Assembly (NCBI GenBank): GCA_000310025.1
Contig: FN649748.1
Span: 2,124,288-2,175,408, forward strand
Length of the DNA stretch: 51,121 nucleotides
Reading direction: 5' to 3'
Origin: Ectocarpus siliculosus
Taxonomy: Eukaryota; Sar; Phaeophyceae; Ectocarpales; Ectocarpaceae
Every line of letters starts with the position of its first letter. The stretch's first letter is position 1. The position numbers and the translations under genes are program-made. Shown one piece after another: positions 34,447-44,703 of the stretch. The notes beneath the pieces are model-generated. The model saw only the letters and a list, made by a program, of their open reading frames with translations, did no database searches and had not been told where the DNA came from.

Positions 34447-35331
34447 TTTTTGGTCGGAGGCTGCCCTTCAGGGCAAGGCTCCACGTCGACGAACGGGGGC
34501 GGCGATGCTACGTGTTCAGCTCTGGACGGGCCGCGGGACACGCTCCAAGTGCTAAGGTCGGCGGGTTCCAGGACACGAGCTCTGCTAAGCCCAACTCTGG
34601 ACGGTGCAAGCTCCTCTCGGATGTACAAAGCTATTTAAATCACAGCGCCTCTCCCTGCATCTGCTCGTGTGTTTTCAGAATTCAGTCTGGAGTGCACTGC
34701 ACCGCACTCGCGTTTTCGGTAGCAGCGCATGCGTAACCACCCTTTTGCTCTCGTCGGGTGTTTGTTTTTCGCGATCGTTCGTTGCCTGTGTAGCTGGCGG
34801 CTGGTATGTAGGGCGTTCGATTTCGCAGCAGTTTTTTTTTTTGTGCACCGTGGCAAAGCCTTTGCTCGCCGTATGAAGTTTTGATGACGTATCCCGCTGC
34901 CGCTTGTTTCTGCGATTGGCCTGGTTCAGGGCCACACAACGAAACCTGGTCACGAACCGTGCTCTCCCAGATATTGTTTGTGTTGATTGATTCTACCATG
35001 TGCGTGCCTTGTCACCTATATACTCTGAGCAGCTATAATACACACCTATTGTAGTTGCGCCTTACTTGCCAAACCCTTGCCCCTCCTGTCCTTTCCATCA
35101 CCATGAATGTATGTACTTTGAAGAAGTCATTGGTACGAGGTGTTCTTAAACAGCATTTTATGCACACAAGCTCTATTTGTGCTAGTTCGGGGTGAGTAGA
35201 GACGAAAACTAAACGGCTACCCTTTTTTTCGCAAAGAGGCCGGATTTTATGCACGAAACTCAATTATCACAGCACAGCAATTTATTGATTCGTTTTCGAA
35301 ATCTGGAGAACATAGCTCCCTTGTCCGAAGA
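34447..35331. other. no supported gene
   Basis: Short overlapping frames only; a T run lies near 34830. Confidence 0.45.
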
Positions 35332-35361
35332 GGCAGACAGACAGACAGACAGACAGACAGA
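35332..35361 (+). repeat. (CAGA)n microsatellite
   Basis: About seven CAGA units. Confidence 0.9.
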
Positions 35362-35380
35362 AAATAGACACCGACAGGCA

Positions 35381-35464
35381 TGCCTGAGCATCGACCCATT
35401 GTTGTATATTTTGTACATTGCGTGCCCGAGCATCGACACATTGTTGTATATTCTGTACTTCATT
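35381..35464 (+). repeat. 42-bp tandem duplication
   Basis: Two adjacent units begin tgcctgagcatcgac and tgcccgagcatcgac and carry attgttgtatatt, with a few substitutions. Confidence 0.85.
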
Positions 35465-35529
35465 CCATATGTAAATACTGTACATCCAGGTTGGGAGAGT
35501 GACTGACAGGCACCAACAGACAGGAGAGA

Positions 35530-35721
35530 CTACTGTAGCGTCTCCGTGGGATCATTGACGGTCAATACTCGAAACTTGCGACCCACTATTCCGCTGATTC
35601 TTAGCTTAACGGTACTGGTATCTAGCAAGTAAACGGGCGGCCCGGAAGGGACTTTGCCCCCGCCGCCCTTAGTAGCACTCAGTTCGATCTTTACAAGCCA
35701 CGCAGATTCCCCCGATTCCAT
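35530..35721 (-). CDS. small ORF, 63 codons, unknown
   Basis: An ATG directly after an in-frame TGA opens a frame reading MESGESAWLVKIELSATKGG, then VYLLDTSTVKLRIS and GRKFRVLTVNDPTE, ending at TAG. Composition is protein-like, with alternating hydrophobics suggesting beta strands. There is no match I can name. It could be a last exon. Confidence 0.3.
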   Translation of the reverse strand: MESGESAWLVKIELSATKGGGGKVPSGPPVYLLDTSTVKLRISGIVGRKFRVLTVNDPTETLQ

Positions 35722-37160
35722 TCAGTTAATGTTACGAGCGGTGACGAGATGGATACTCGCTATAGCCAAATTGAGAAGGTGGTTGAAGCATCGCCCGGAT
35801 TTGTTGTCCCGGGCATGCTTGTTTGACATGATGAAAAAGAAACGCCGGGCACCTCGTCGCTCCCTACTTACTGTAACAGACTCCGTATCGCCTACTCAGG
35901 CAACGTTTTCTTGTTTCAGGTTAAATATCCGGGCCCCCTTCCATACGAGCCCCCCGCCGGTGTCTCCAGAAGTCGGCAGCTATCGTTCGTACATTACACA
36001 TGACAACCATCGTTACTCCTGATGTCGCTCATATTGCGTTGCATGTGTCATTCGGGCTGGAATCTTTACTGAGGAGGCTATTTTTTACCGATCTATTTTT
36101 GAACTACTGCACTTGGCCTCGTCATTGTCCCGATGAAATCTTAAAAGGGGCTGTGTGTCCGTAGCGGGCGTACCCCGTTGCGGCTATGTACGTAGACGTT
36201 TTACGGCCGGGTTGGGTCACTCGGCGTTTTTTTGTTTCCATCCTGAAAAGCACCAGTGTCAGCCACGACGTTGTGGAATACTTCTATAGCGCCAATACCA
36301 CATGCTTCTTTCATACTTGTACTCCAATTCGCCTTGAGTACATCGGTTGCGCAGCATCGCGCCGGCCGCAAGACTGCTATCGCCGGTGAGGTCGTAGGGT
36401 GTGTCTGCCCTCCGCACGGAGGGATCAAGGCATACGCTCCCTGGGGGTTGCGTCATGTACTAGGTGAGCTCGCCTCTTGATCTGAGGCGTTCGAGATGAC
36501 TGAGAGAAATGCAACAACGGAGGACAACTAACGAGCTGCCCGTGGGTTAGCTCTCGTTTGCCGCCTCCTTGGCTAATTCAGACGGTTGGGCTCCCGCTTG
36601 GATGGAATCACTGCATCATTATGCTTTGCTTCCATCGAGCGGGGACCCAATGGTCGTATTAGCCAAGAAGGCGGGATTCGGGTTGTCCTCCGGTGGGGCA
36701 TGTCGATCTGGTCATCTTTGGCGTCTCGACACAAGGTGTTGAGCTCACCGAAACTTGCCCGCCCCGTGCCTGATGTACTACTAATTTCCACTACAATACA
36801 TATTCAAGTGGTACTCGGCCCCACCTATGATATGACAAGGCGAATATGCATACAAATGTTGTCTCCAGTCGATCTTGGTTTTGACTGGATTCGAAAACGA
36901 CCTTCATGAAGAGCACCCAGCGATCACACACGGGATAAAAAAAAGACCAATTGGGACTTGTCTTGACACGCAATCTACACTACTGTATGCGTACACCTCT
37001 TTTTTCACACCAACTTGAGACAAGATATTTCACAAGTCTCACTTCAAGACGAAACAGGCGACACCGCGGGTGCTTAACCAAGGTCATTGCGGTGCGGAGT
37101 CCCGACTCGGACATCTGCACCAGTAGAGAAGAGGCGTGCGCGTTGGCGCGCCCATATCTG
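35722..37160. other. no supported gene
   Basis: Weak frames on both strands (36201-36428 and 36573-36791 minus; 36586-36909 plus) have protein-like stretches but no recognisable domain. They may be remnants of an old element. Confidence 0.35.
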
Positions 37161-37283
37161 CTGTTGCTGCGACCGTGCTGTCGAAGGCTGCAGCTGCTGC
37201 GGTTCGAAACGTCTGCAAATCGGGGTCCTTGCTAATTCACGGTCGACTGCTGTACGCGCGGTCACAGACCCAATCTCCCGAAC
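37161..37283 (+). repeat. left arm of inverted repeat
   Basis: Pairs with 37337-37461. Shared order on the arm: ctgttgctg, ccgtgctgtc, gggtcc, aattcac, actgct, cagaccc, ccgaac. Both arms translate to related peptides (VLSKAAAAAVRNV on plus, AVLSKSVRSCGPKV on minus), so they may be tails of a decayed coding element. Confidence 0.65.
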
Positions 37284-37336
37284 TTCGGTTCGTCCGAAGC
37301 CGCCAGTGGTGCGAGTTTTCTTGCTGTCGGCCAGGA

Positions 37337-37461
37337 GTTCGGGGGATCGGGTCTATGACGGCGCGCAGAGCAGTGGATCGTGAGTTGGTGAATGGACCCA
37401 AGTATGTGGACTTTCGGGCCGCAGCTGCGGACGGACTTGGACAGCACGGCCCCAGCAACAG
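37337..37461 (-). repeat. right arm of inverted repeat
   Basis: Reverse complement partner of 37161-37283; the spacer is 53 bases. Similarity weakens further outward. The long frames over both arms (37136-37720 plus, 37237-37965 minus) are explained by this symmetry rather than by two genes. Confidence 0.65.
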
Positions 37462-38759
37462 ATCTGAGCCCCGAGGCCGAGCGCAAGGAAGACAACGATC
37501 TCTCTCTTCTGAGCGAGGCCTGCCTGTTTGCGGTTCAACAGTTGCAGCATGCCTGTTGTCTGCTGCCATCTCTACATCCCTCCCCGCCCAATGCATGCTT
37601 GATGAAGGGGACGGGAAGCACGCCGAACAGCAAACAACGAATACCATGTACTCAAGTAATTTTTCACGGTTGATGGCAAACTTTCGAAACGAAAAAACAA
37701 AAAACGGATCCAGATCATGAAGTACTTTTTTTCTGTAGGGCGGGGGTGTAATGTAATGTAACATCGACGAGCAAACCAGGCTCAACGTGAAGTACAGGAC
37801 AACGGCACACACAAAACACGAACACAAATCACAAAACAATGGAGCACGTTTTATCCCAGCAGGTTGGGTTTGCCACTCTCTAGGCTTTTGCGCGGCACGG
37901 CGTTGGGGGTGTTGCGTTTGTTTGGACTTGTTACGGTCGTGTTTTTGGCGTTCCACGGAGTACACCTGTACACCTGTACTCCTGCAAGCGTTCGGTTCCT
38001 AAGCATGCCATTCGTCGGCTACGGCTAGAAACGTTGCGGTAATTATCCTCCCCATGGAGGAGAAGCGTGTTTGCGAGGGTCGCTGTTCCCGTACAACGGT
38101 GTTGGTGCGGCGTGGTGCTCCCAGGGCGGAATTCTGAAAAAAAAAACACAATAAGAGGGGTCTTGGAGAACGCATTTTTTTTTTTTTCGTGATTCAATAC
38201 ATCCGAGAGGTTCGTGCACCGGAACGAGGAGGCGAGGCCATCGTGTCTTGAGATACCCGCGGCACCCACGGCTCTGCCCATCTGTTCAGCAGCCAGCCCA
38301 TCAACCTTTCGTCAACGTGCGTAGCTGCCGTCGCGCCAGACCCCCGGGACCGTCGGCGGAGGGAGGCAACGGAAACGGTCACAATCCCCGGATGGGAAGC
38401 GGTCGGGTGTGGTTGCTCCGGCGCTCAAGATTTTCGTTGTAGGTGTCGGCTCCGCGTAAGTATGTCTGAAGCATGCCGCTCTTCTCTCATTACCCTGGGT
38501 GCCGGGCCGTTAAGCTGTGAGCAAAGGTCATGATTCGCTACCGCTCGGGAAATGCATGCTGCCGCAAGGTAGCGGAGAACAAACCTTGCGTGCTCGATTC
38601 GCACTTGCCACGAGAGGATTGGGAACGGAGAGGCTAGTCTAGCGTTCACCTCTCTGTTTGACCTGGATGAGGACGCCCCTCCTGCTTTGACCCCTTTCTC
38701 TCATCTCCCACGAGCGTACTCGGCATCTTCCAGGGTTGATGCGCGTTTCTATGCGCGCG
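37462..38759. other. no supported gene
   Basis: Homopolymer A and T runs occur near 38140 and 38177. No coding signal stands out. Confidence 0.45.
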
Positions 38760-40360
38760 TCTTCTTTCACCGGTGGGGGCGGCAGGAGGGAGGGGAGTCG
38801 AGGATGGGGCGGTAGATGCGCATCCTCGAGACCTCCCTCGCGCCGGAGGCTATCCGGGTTGGGGGGCGGTGGCGGTGGCAGTAGGAGAGGGCGGAGGGAG
38901 AGCCTACTGCCTATCGTTGCCGCAGCCGTGTGGGAGGGGGATGAAGGCCCGCTGCTATACAGAGGACCATCACCAGTTGTATAGCACCGGCGGCGCCTTG
39001 TGTGATGCCAACGTCACACGCGTCCTCCTTCACCACACACCCCCGGCTCCATGGCTCCCGACAAGTTCGCTTGGATACACTCCGTTATCCAGGTTGGTTG
39101 TGGTTTCTGTCTTGTGTGGAAGTTGCGTTTCGGCGTGATGTGGCTTTTACGTACTCCGTTGTTGGTTAGGGACCAGTCGATCTTTGAGGATGGAATGAGG
39201 AGGCGTGTGAGACCACCAGATGTCAAGGTAACCGCGTGTTTTTCTAATTTCTTTCTGTTCGTGGCGTGATTGCTTGTACTACAACACCCCCGCGCAGCTC
39301 GTGCGCCGGTCGATGTTCTCACCTCCAGCAATGCCCCGCTTGCCTTCCTTGGTCAACGGTTTGATCTCCTCTTGCTGCCACCGGTGGCTTGCAGGCAAGG
39401 GGCCTACGGGGGCGGTGGGAGGCGTGTCGAGGATATGATGGTGGATAGGCATCCTCGACAGCTCCCTCGCGCCCTACGTCTTGCAAGGCAGGGGTCGGTG
39501 GTGGTGGTAGGGCAGTAGAGAGGACTGAGGGAGAGTCTCTACTGCTGCCGCTGTCAACAGGTGTGTTAGAGGTGGACGAGGCCCGCCGCTGTAACGAGGA
39601 CTATCACCCGTGTTACGGCGGCGTTGGCGCCTGATGCGATTCCAACGTCGCATGCGTCTTACCGGAGCATACCTGCCCGACTCAAGGGGCGGCCGGAGCG
39701 GAGTCGAGGATATGCTGGCGGTTGCGCATCCTCGATAGCTCCCTCGCGCTCTACGTCTTGCAAGGCAGGGGTCGGTGGCGGTGGTAGGGCAGTAGAGAGG
39801 ACGGAGGGAGAGTCTCTACTGCTGCCGCTGTCAACAGGTGTGTTAGAGGTGGACGAGGCCCCCCGCTGTAACGAGGACTATCACCCGTGTTACGGCGGCG
39901 TTGGCGCCTGATGCGATTCCAACGTCCCATGCGTCTTACCGGAGCACGCCTTCCCGGCTCCATGGCTCCTGCCAATCCGCTTGGATTACTCCGTTTGCCA
40001 GGTTGGTTGTCGTTTTTGTCTTGTGTTTCCCCCCCCGCGTCATATAGGCATGATTGTCACCGTTGCCTTTTCGGGTGATGTGGGCTTTTTCTCCTTTGTC
40101 TTTGAACGTGAAATGAGGACGGCATGCGAGACACCAGGTGTTAACTTGCATCGTGTTTTTCTATTTAGCTTCGTTTCGTGCCGCATGGTTGCTTGAGTAC
40201 AACACCCCCGCCGACTGCTACGCCGGTGCATGTACTCACCTCCAGCAATGCCCCGCTTACCTTTCCTTCACCCATGGTTTGCTATCGTCTTGCGGCCACC
40301 GGTGGTTTTTAGGCGAGGGGCCTACAAGCGACCGAGAGCGCGTTCTCGCTCTCGGCGCAC
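38760..40360 (+). repeat. structured non-coding repeat array, four-hairpin units
   Basis: Unit 1 spans about 38765-39375, unit 2 (short) 39376-39680, unit 3 39681-40300, and a partial unit follows to about 40360. Units 2 and 3 are nearly identical over ~260 bp; unit 1 is much more diverged but colinear. Each full unit holds hairpins A (38798-38829; 39425-39460; 3rd copy near 39703-39737), B (38877-38911; 39512-39545; 39789-39822), C (38953-38986; 39585-39622; 39863-39898) and D (39000-39019; 39634-39653; 39911-39930). Frames are broken by shared stops, so it is not protein-coding. The palindrome CCACCGGTGG marks unit borders. Confidence 0.8.
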
Positions 40361-41089
40361 CCCTGCTGGCCCGGAGTCTTCTCCTCGGCGGTGTTCGGCG
40401 AAGCATGGGTGGAGAGCTTCTCTGGTAATCTACGTACTACTGCTGCTGTAGCCCCTTCGTTGCCTCGAAAGTGTTTTCAAATCGTGATACATGCTGGATA
40501 GAAACGCCAGTGTTGTTCTCACACGCCGCTCGGCAAATCTCACTCACTCTACCTGCACGTGTACTCCTTCCCTCGCGCCCTGCCTGCCTCACGCGTCTGG
40601 CCTGATTTTCTAACCGTTCCCTCTCGCATTTTGAAACTTTTTGAATCGCACGTCCAACACACGGCGATGTTGAATCTCCGAAATCTGATCTCCGGACGAC
40701 TCGTGTCTTTCTCGACCTCGAGAGAGTGAATTGAACATCCTTTTGTTGTTTCTGGCGTCTGCTACATCGGGTGTTTTTTTTTTGTTGTCTTTCGAATTGC
40801 CATTTTGCATTAATGTTTCTCTTCATACGCGGGGAAGAGAGAGAAACCACACTGACAGAAGGCGTGCGCCTGTCCTACCGTGTCTCTGTCCATGGGTACT
40901 ACTGTCTTTCTCTCTCTTCCCTAAGAAAAGAGCCCGGGGTTTCTCTTTCCACCGGTGTGGGGAACTCTTCCTACTGTACGGAACATCTCAGACGACCCAG
41001 TCCCCACATGGTACTCTACCATTTACTCTACCCATTTCGAGGTCACCATGAGAGTCTCACTACAAGTGGAAAATCGTCTTTCCTTCCCG
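40361..41089. other. no supported gene
   Basis: A basic minus-strand frame (40437-40850) lies downstream of the retroelement and could be a remnant of its 3' part, but no domain is visible. Confidence 0.35.
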
Positions 41090-42308
41090 CTACCCCCACG
41101 CCGTGTTCTTCCCCATATCCAACGCTTCCTGTCCTAGTTGCTGCTCCTGCCAACGAATGTTGGGCCAGTACGGGTGCAAGTTTGAGGCGATTTCGTCGTG
41201 CTTGCATCTCGAGAAACCATCAGACAACGTGTTGGCCGCGCCCTTGATGTGCTCCGCCCTCAAACGCCACTCGCTCCGTATTTCCAAGGACCCAAGCACC
41301 CGACCTAGGCTCCTTTGCTCCCCGTCATTTGTTAACTCAGTGGACGGCACTCATGTTGTCTCCTCTCATCCAGGTGCTCTGCCCCGGGAACTGTGGCCTC
41401 CCTCCCGCCTACACGGTCAACACCCATGCCGTGGCTACCATGCCCAGCAACTCGAACACGTTCATCGACAAATCATTTCGAGAGAGTACCCGGTTGCGGA
41501 GGCGCACCCGCATGTCATCCGTGAAACCTATCTATCCTCCACTGACCAGTCTCTAGGCAAAACACTCCCACGCCGTCCCCACTATTATAGCATCGCTCAC
41601 AAGTGTTGGAGACGGCGCCCGAAAAAAGGAGCAGTGCAAGGGCGCCTCTAACCGCGTGATTCCATCCGACCCTGTAGCCGTGGCCACGACTTTCCTCCAA
41701 AAGGCCCAAGTCTTCATGAAACTCTCGACCCACCGCAGGCAGGTTTGTTGCTTGCCTCCTACCACAAAGCCGGTCCCCGTATCTCCCCCTGCTTTCAGTG
41801 GCGCTATCCCGAACTGGTTCGGAATGCGGCGTACGAAAAACTTGCCTGGTATTTAACCGCTTCGCACAAGTGCAGCAACTTTCCCAATAACGACCTCACC
41901 ACTTTCACAGTGGCTACCGGCCTCTCTACCGCCAACATCGCCCGCAATTGCGCAACCTTCTCTTGTGACATCGAAGTCGTCATCGCCACTGATGTATCGA
42001 TCACCCATCCTAATTAGCGTGTCCGTGCGCGTATCCCACGACGTGCGTTTCTCCGTAAAAAAGAGGGGAGGCTTCCCCTCGTTGCGGTTGCCGAATAAGC
42101 GAAAGCCGTCGGACGCAAATGAACGAGTCGCGCGCAGACATCGTCTCCCCTGCAAGAACCTCTCAAGCTCTACGAAAAACGCATCGTGTGCGTAGGTATG
42201 TACGCGCACCCAGAGGTTGTTGCGGATACCCCGAACCCCGAGGAAAAATATAATCCAGCGGCAACCTTCCGCGCGCTTCGTCCTCTCCGGGTGGCTCTTC
42301 ACAGACAT
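41090..42308 (-). pseudogene. decayed retroelement reverse transcriptase-RNase H
   Basis: On the minus strand, pieces in successive frames keep the order of a retroelement pol. 42308-41853 has FLGVRGI, as in the RT thumb. 42004-41804 has VRSLLGKLLHL, the connection helix. 41765-41515 carries weak RNase H-like stretches. Near 41367-41340 GDNMSAVH is visible, and 41295-41205 reads SEWRLRAEHIKGAANTLSDG and FSR, the RNase H C-terminal signature. At least four frame changes and several stops separate the pieces. A Ty3/gypsy- or DIRS-type origin fits. No integrase or LTR was seen. Confidence 0.65.
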
Positions 42309-42607
42309 GACTGGTGGCCTCCCGATCTTCCGGGATGGTTACTGCGGACGCGACAGTCGTCTTGTTGTGTGCACGTTATTCGGCGGACGCACACACGCCC
42401 CACGACGCCGGGGAGCTAGTGCACCCAAACTGGAGACATCGGTCTACAATTACAAGATCCTCGTACACATGCAAACCAAACGGCATTCGAATGGCGCCAT
42501 TTAGAATCACCAACTCGGTCCGTTAGGTTATTCTGGCCCCGCCGCTGATCGACGTTTTTTATCGCGGCCCTTCGGAACGGCCGCTCGGCGGCAAAATGCC
42601 CCGCGTA

Positions 42608-42853
42608 TCAGCGGTTGCAAGTGCATGATGGAGCCTGCGTCTGCAAAAGCATATCTATGCGCAAGAACGTTTCGTTCAGCAATGACATCCGAATCATCTG
42701 CGAGCTATGTACTGCCGCTCGGCCCTTGGCCGACAGCTTCATGTATTGCACACCCACAACGGCAAACCGCACGACTGTGCAGGGTTGAATCAGTAGTTCA
42801 TGTCTGGGTTCTTCGAATGTTGTCGACAGCCGGGTTGGTTGCGGTGACACCAC
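42608..42853 (-). CDS. diverged tandem ORF pair, copy 1
   Basis: An 81-codon frame contains LLIQPCTVVRFAVVGVQYM. It resembles the frame at 43031-43279 in order and spacing (LMFQTCTLVPYAVVVRIIAA), with both on the minus strand about 425 bases apart. Retention of similarity in this frame suggests it was once coding. No family was recognised and the frame may be a remnant of a repeat. Confidence 0.3.
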   Translation of the reverse strand: MVSPQPTRLSTTFEEPRHELLIQPCTVVRFAVVGVQYMKLSAKGRAAVHSSQMIRMSLLNETFLRIDMLLQTQAPSCTCNR

Positions 42854-43030
42854 CTTTGGCGGAGTTGTTATTATTTTTTTTTAATGCAAATGTACCACGG
42901 ATGACGGCACACAGCACGCCCCCTGACCTCAAGTCGAACAATCCCGAAACCGTATCGTTCGCTTGGTGTGTCGTTCCCATCGTAGATTAATCGAGCGTGG
43001 GATCGGCCCCAGGGGGTGTGGTATCTTATG

Positions 43031-43279
43031 TCACCTGCTGTAATCCGCAAAAAGATAAATTTCATTGGGCGGCATTGGGTGCGTTCTGCCACTGCTGCTC
43101 AGCCCGTGATTGACAGCTGCAGCGATTATGCGCACCACAACGGCATACGGCACTAGTGTACACGTTTGAAACATTAGGTTGTATTCTCGATGTAATCGTA
43201 TCTGCGCCGCTGCTCTTCGACTGCTGTCGACACCCAAGCGGGTTGCAAGCCCACTCTTGGCGGCAGCTGTATGCGACAA
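43031..43279 (-). CDS. diverged tandem ORF pair, copy 2
   Basis: An 82-codon frame related to 42608-42853, with a shared TRL near its start and QxCTxVxxAVV in the middle. The middle part is hydrophobic enough for a membrane-associated helix. A longer minus frame (43062-43565) overlaps in another phase and is less convincing. Confidence 0.3.
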   Translation of the reverse strand: MSHTAAAKSGLATRLGVDSSRRAAAQIRLHREYNLMFQTCTLVPYAVVVRIIAAAVNHGLSSSGRTHPMPPNEIYLFADYSR

Positions 43280-43831
43280 GTATCGGAGATGCTACTGCGC
43301 TTCGGTGACTGACCGACGGCTGCGACGGACACTCGTGACCTCGCAGCGGCAAATTGCATCGCATGGGCGTGTGCGCGCCAGCGGTGCACTTCGAACCAGT
43401 ACCCCGGTGTGCGTGTGTGTCGTGTGGCACACCACCACCCATCGTTTCTCTCGGTGGACAAGGGTGGACGAGTACACCTAGAAAAGTGAACACCAAAGGG
43501 CGTCGTGTGCCATCAGCATGAGAATGGCTTCGCCGTACCTGACATATCGCTAGTTCGAGAAACATGCGTCAGTCCCCGCTCTCGGCTCCAAGAACATTAA
43601 AGAACACAACTTCTTGGCCTTTCAAACTGGTCACGCTTTACTATCCCTCTCGCTGAGTTCATCTACTACTGTGGCCTAGTTCTGCTATTCCACGCTGTCC
43701 AGCGGGACTTGTCCTTGCACGTGACGTCCCCGAGAAAGTGACCACTCCAGGGAAACCTCCCAATCTGATACCCCGAAATACAGGAACAAGAAAGCGTCTG
43801 GAAAATTCAACGGTTTCAATAAACAGTAGCC
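43280..43831. other. no supported gene
   Basis: Short frames on both strands; no element ends or RNA genes recognised. Confidence 0.45.
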
Positions 43832-44050
43832 GGTCGCCCCGGTGGTCTAGTAGGTAGCCTCGGAACCTTCTAGAGGTCAGGTCAGGGGTTCGAATCCCGG
43901 CGTAAGCGAGCTTTTCTTGCAAAGTGAGTTTTTCTCTCGCTTCCGCACTTGGCTTAGTGGATAGCGCTAGTTCGTGTGTACACAGAGGGAAGAGAGTGCT
44001 GAACTCATCTCGCATTAAAAATCGAAGGCAAAGTACCGCAGGAGGGGACG
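43832..44050 (+). mobile_element. tRNA-derived SINE-like element
   Basis: The 5' part looks like a tRNA of the Glu/Asp type: GGTGGTCTAGTAGGTAGCC at 43841-43859 fits an RNA polymerase III A box, and GGTTCGAATCC at 43887-43897 is a consensus B box with proper spacing. Acceptor and anticodon stems do not pair, so it is not a working tRNA. A second A-box-like run, TGGCTTAGTGGATAGCGC, lies at 43950-43967 without a B box after it. The body beyond is unrelated sequence, as in SINEs. The 3' end is uncertain. Confidence 0.55.
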
Positions 44051-44433
44051 GTAGAGAGGGGCTCTTCTGTGTGACCACGGGTTGGTGTAAACGGCACTAG
44101 TGCTGTGAGCGCTGATTTGAAGTGAAGACAAAAAAAAAAAAATCTTGCATCGGCTATGTCTGCCTCACCAAACTTGCTATTTGTATGTGTTCATTTTCAG
44201 TTGTTTCACTCTCCTGAAAAAATGCTCTCACCGACCTGATGTGTTCGTCAGATAAATCATGCCGCTATCCTTCTTTTTTTTTTGCGTTGACGACCCTTTG
44301 GCCCCCACCTACCTTCTTTCAGGAATGAAGGAGCTCGAGGGGTTGATGGAGCCCGTGCAATTGACGCCCATCAGCACATCAGCATCAACAGGATGTATAT
44401 AAGAACATCTGTGTATGTATACTTTGATGAAGC
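44051..44433. other. no supported gene
   Basis: A and T runs near 44130 and 44275; nothing coding. Confidence 0.45.
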
Positions 44434-44703
44434 GGTGGAAATAGAGGGCCATAGATTAGACGATGCCTATCCTTTTTGTTGTTCCGTAGCATTTTTTTCT
44501 TTCGCGGGTTCGACGGTCCCGGCGTGACGGCAGCAGGGTAGAGGCGGAGGGAAGAACGCGGGAGACTTGGTTCGAGGGGTGGAAATGGCGGGCCATAGAT
44601 TAGAGGATGCCTGTTCTTTTTTTTTTTTGGGGGGGGGGTTGTTGCTGAATCAACTATCTCGGGGTGACGGCTAAAGGGTAGAGGCGGAGGGAAGAACGAG
44701 AGA
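44434..44703 (+). repeat. tandem duplication, ~140-bp unit
   Basis: Units 44434-44577 and 44578-44703 both start ggtggaaat, carry gggccatagattaga and end ggtagaggcggagggaagaac. They differ mainly in a T/G homopolymer stretch near 44620-44642. Confidence 0.8.

Noticed and set aside
35332-35464. CRISPR-like or satellite array
   Set aside because: Only one microsatellite and one two-copy tandem repeat; no spaced repeats.
37237-37965. Two long opposing ORFs at 37.1-37.97 kb as genes
   Set aside because: Both cover an inverted repeat and mirror each other; no domain in either.
38773-39138. 121-codon Gly-rich ORF in the hairpin array
   Set aside because: The frame is not kept in the other units, which share stops in the matching positions.
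41103-41651. 182-codon plus-strand ORF
   Set aside because: It is antisense to the retroelement RNase H, which carries recognisable motifs.
43832-43908. Functional tRNA, possibly with anticodon CTA (an amber reader)
   Set aside because: The loop could be read as TTCTAGA, but only about three anticodon pairs form and the acceptor arms do not pair. It fits a SINE head, not a tRNA gene, so it does not support TAG readthrough.
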